Of a stretch of DNA of 64,000 nt, positions 61,720 through 64,000 are shown in pieces. How positions within the stretch are numbered: the stretch's first letter is position 1; each line of letters starts with the position of its first letter. The position numbers were made by a program, and so were the translations under genes. The DNA is from Linderina pennispora (lineage: Eukaryota; Kickxellomycota; Kickxellomycetes; Kickxellales; Kickxellaceae), in the NCBI RefSeq assembly GCF_002104995.1, contig NW_024468254.1, forward strand, positions 434,001 through 498,000. Direction: 5' to 3'. Below the pieces are notes generated by a model. That model did no database searches and had not been told where the DNA came from. It saw only the letters and a program-made list of their open reading frames with translations.

Positions 61720-64000
61720 TCACATCACAATGCAGTCCTTGTCCTTTCTGCGCAACCGCGTGTGCTTCAGAGCGCGCCCAGTCAGCGCCAAGCACTGGTT
61801 TTCGGCCAGCGGCAGGCCGACCTCGCTCCTGGAGAACATCTCGCTGGTAGTGACCGATGCCAGGTCGCTGACCGACGCATTGCTGCCAAACTGCAGACGC
61901 TTGGCACGCTGCGCCGCGCCCGGGCTGAACCCTGCCACGGCCTTGAGCTCCGATGACGTGGTGCTGCGCAGCGGGTGCTTGATGCGCTCCAAGAACGATG
62001 TACCCGCGCGGCCCTTGCTGCCACTGCCACCGCCGCTGAGGTTCTCCAGCGATGCTGTGAACGCACGCATACGGCCCAGAGGGTGCGGCTGCGGCAGGGA
62101 CTCGGACAGCGGCTGCATAGCTCCCGCAGCCGACAGCGGTGCAAAATACTTTGGCATCTGCCCTGCCGTTCCTGCCCGCGGTACAGGAACCGGCGAAGTC
62201 TGGTTAGCGCCCAGCGGGGCCGAGAACGGGCCATGTCCTGCATCGGTGCGCTTGGCCGGAATGCTGACGCGCATTGGCTGCTGTGGCTGCGGCCAGGCTG
62301 CGCGCGGCTGCTCAACGACGGCGATTGAGTTGGGCCGAGGCTGCATTTGTCCAGTAGCCCGCGGTCTGACAGGGGTCTGTGGCAAGGGGTGCTGGGCAAT
62401 GGACTGGCCCATGGGCGCCCGGTGCTGCTGCGGCCCCACCTCCTGGGTCTCGTCAGTCTCCCACCCCGAGTCTCCGCCTCCAGCGACAAACGACTGGGCT
62501 TTTGGCCGGTGCGGAATGTCATACACGCTCATTACCCCATCAAACCCATCGGTGACGGCATTCAAGCGCAGAATCGACGAGCTGATCTTGGCCATATTCA
62601 GCGAGCTGCTGGACGAGCCAAATGCGCTATCGGCACGCGACTTGATCGAGCCAAACACATCCGGCATACTGGGCATGTTTATGGCCGCCGCAGTCTTTGC
62701 GGATCTGCCAGAGCCGTTGCTGACACGACGTGCACGCAGGCGCAGGTTCGGCGAGCGGCTCTCGAAGCGCTTCGACGACTTGCGGTTCGCTGGGAACAGG
62801 AAGCGCGACATGCGCATCGACGAGCACGGCTGTAGCTTGGGCGCGCATGCATCGTGGCACCGGATCTTGCAGGAAGAGCACTGGATAAAGGCGCCCGTCA
62901 ATGCCTTGTGGCAAATCTGGCAGGTCGCCTGTGCGTCACAGAGGATCGTGCGCAGCCGGTGCTGCTTGACACGGGGCCCTTGGAATGTCGTCGGCGACAT
63001 ATCTGTCTCATCGCCGCTCTGGATCGATGCTGTGTCGCTGAGCGTGTCCTCAAAATCCATGATGCTGCCTGGCCGTGGCAGAGTGTCTGGGTAGTAGTCG
63101 CTCTCCTTGCCAATGGTACCAGTCGGCGTTTCCAGCAACAGCGACCGCTCCTCTTCTAGAGAAGGCGGATGGCTTGTATCCACAACCAGCGTATCGGATG
63201 GCCGCAGGGTCCTGGGCTCCATCTGCTCGTCAACATCCGACGAGTCACTGCCCTCCTCCTCATCGCCCTCATCGTCGTCATCGTCATCGTCATCATCGTC
63301 ATCAAGCTCTTTGATCGTCTCCGGGACGTCGATATCACCGCCATGCCTATTCATCATCGGATGCTTGTTTAGCACTGCCGCATTAAACGTAGGGTAGTCC
63401 AGGTCCGCCAGCTTGTTGGCCATGACAGCAGTCATTTTGCGGCTGCATGTCCGACGCAGCATCTTCATCTCGCGGCGGTTCGAGCGATACTGCGCAGTCC
63501 ACTTGTGCTCCATCAACTGCGGGGCAGTGGGCCGCTCCTTCGGGTCTTTCTTGAAGCACTGCATCAAAAAGTCCTTGAGCTCTTCGGAGATACCCTCGGG
63601 AATCGGCGGGAGTTCGTCCTCAACGATGCGGTACATAGCCTGCATCTGCATCAAATCGGCATAGGGAGGCTTGCCAGTCAGCAGCTCGATGATTGTGCAC
63701 CCAAGACTCCAGATATCCGATGCCCGGCAGGCGCCATCCAGCATGATGATTTCAGGCGCCATCCAGTATGGTGTGCCAGCAACAACCGACTCGTCGCCAG
63801 GCTTGCGCAGCTTCAGATTCAGCGACACACCGAAATCTGTTAGTTTGGTGTTGCCCTTCTTTGTAGTCAGGATATTGCACGCCTTCAGGTCGCAGTGCAC
63901 CACATCGCGCGCGTGCAGATAGGACAGACCCTGGATAATCTTTACCACGTAGGCCAGCACCAGCTTCTCAGGGAAAGAGCCAAATGACTTGAGCGTAGCG
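61720..64000 (-). CDS. Cdc15/Cdc7-like protein kinase with C1 domain and C-terminal CaaX box (N terminus outside window)
   Basis: The gene enters from the right edge; about 759 residues are visible. The kinase part includes FGSFPEKLV, then HCDLKACNIL (HCD in place of HRD), DFGVSL, the APE segment (YWMAPEI) and ERPTAPQL. It resembles the Cdc15/Cdc7/SepH kinases of the septation or mitotic-exit network. After the kinase come an acidic run of about 11 Asp (63265-63305), a C1-type zinc finger (H-x12-C-x2-C-x10-C-x2-C-x4-H-x2-C-x6-C) near 62815-62970, and a Ser/Pro-rich tail. The protein ends RLRRKDKDCIVM: a basic stretch and a CaaX box predicted to be farnesylated. Membrane targeting is therefore likely. 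The frame seen is intronless. Confidence 0.85.
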   Translation of the reverse strand, partial: ATLKSFGSFPEKLVLAYVVKIIQGLSYLHARDVVHCDLKACNILTTKKGNTKLTDFGVSLNLKLRKPGDESVVAGTPYWMAPEIIMLDGACRASDIWSLGCTIIELLTGKPPYADLMQMQAMYRIVEDELPPIPEGISEELKDFLMQCFKKDPKERPTAPQLMEHKWTAQYRSNRREMKMLRRTCSRKMTAVMANKLADLDYPTFNAAVLNKHPMMNRHGGDIDVPETIKELDDDDDDDDDDDEGDEEEGSDSSDVDEQMEPRTLRPSDTLVVDTSHPPSLEEERSLLLETPTGTIGKESDYYPDTLPRPGSIMDFEDTLSDTASIQSGDETDMSPTTFQGPRVKQHRLRTILCDAQATCQICHKALTGAFIQCSSCKIRCHDACAPKLQPCSSMRMSRFLFPANRKSSKRFESRSPNLRLRARRVSNGSGRSAKTAAAINMPSMPDVFGSIKSRADSAFGSSSSSLNMAKISSSILRLNAVTDGFDGVMSVYDIPHRPKAQSFVAGGGDSGWETDETQEVGPQQHRAPMGQSIAQHPLPQTPVRPRATGQMQPRPNSIAVVEQPRAAWPQPQQPMRVSIPAKRTDAGHGPFSAPLGANQTSPVPVPRAGTAGQMPKYFAPLSAAGAMQPLSESLPQPHPLGRMRAFTASLENLSGGGSGSKGRAGTSFLERIKHPLRSTTSSELKAVAGFSPGAAQRAKRLQFGSNASVSDLASVTTSEMFSRSEVGLPLAENQCLALTGRALKHTRLRRKDKDCIVM

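Noticed and set aside
63255-63310. Short repeat tract near the right edge
   Set aside because: It encodes the poly-Asp run of the kinase and is a coding trinucleotide repeat, not an independent element.

Overview
The window is nuclear DNA of a fungus, most likely an early-diverging filamentous lineage; Kickxellomycotina or a relative is my inference, not proven. The grounds are: spliceosomal introns mostly of 70-160 bp with GTRNGT-type donors; pyrimidine-rich 5' leaders and TATAAA-type promoters; GC-rich third codon positions; and gene content that includes a 7TM-RGS receptor fusion, a FunK1-type kinase, VMP1 (absent from budding yeast), a CLIP-170 homologue with an animal-like C terminus, and a decayed Fanzor (eukaryotic TnpB-like) element.

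Layout. 0-17 kb: the tail of an unidentified protein, a 7TM-RGS receptor, a HAD phosphatase, V-ATPase subunit F (VMA7), RVB1, a MAPR-type cytochrome b5 protein, an aquaglyceroporin, two tandem delta-9 desaturases, a secreted multicopper oxidase and a leucine-rich protein of unknown function. 17.4-22.3 kb: about 5 kb with no recognisable conserved gene. It holds a candidate 75-residue secreted defensin-like peptide gene (minus strand) and an 882-nt plus-strand stretch with no ATG. 22.3-29.7 kb: a bZIP regulator, valyl-tRNA synthetase and two tandem aldo-keto reductases. 30-43 kb: an accessory-looking island with a FunK1 kinase, an uncharacterised gene, an orphan coding-like segment, a copper P-type ATPase and the broken Fanzor locus at 39.5-42.3 kb. 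A solo copy of the Fanzor right end lies at 33.07-33.33 kb. 43-64 kb: a P450, XRN1, SEC17 (alpha-SNAP), RBX1, a DBP2-type DEAD-box helicase with one long intron, CLIP-170, VMP1 and the C-terminal part of a Cdc15/Cdc7-like kinase that carries a C1 domain and a CaaX box.

How the genes work together. Most are scattered housekeeping genes. The copper ATPase and the secreted multicopper oxidase belong to the same known type of pathway (copper delivery to a secreted oxidase). The desaturases and aquaglyceroporin both concern membranes. XRN1 and the DBP2-type helicase act in RNA turnover. VMA7, SEC17, VMP1 and CLIP-170 act in endomembrane and cytoskeletal function. The most unusual content is the Fanzor relic with its duplicated, hairpin-bearing right end. 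Next are the possible poison exon in the DBP2 intron, the defensin-like peptide, and the C1/CaaX kinase.
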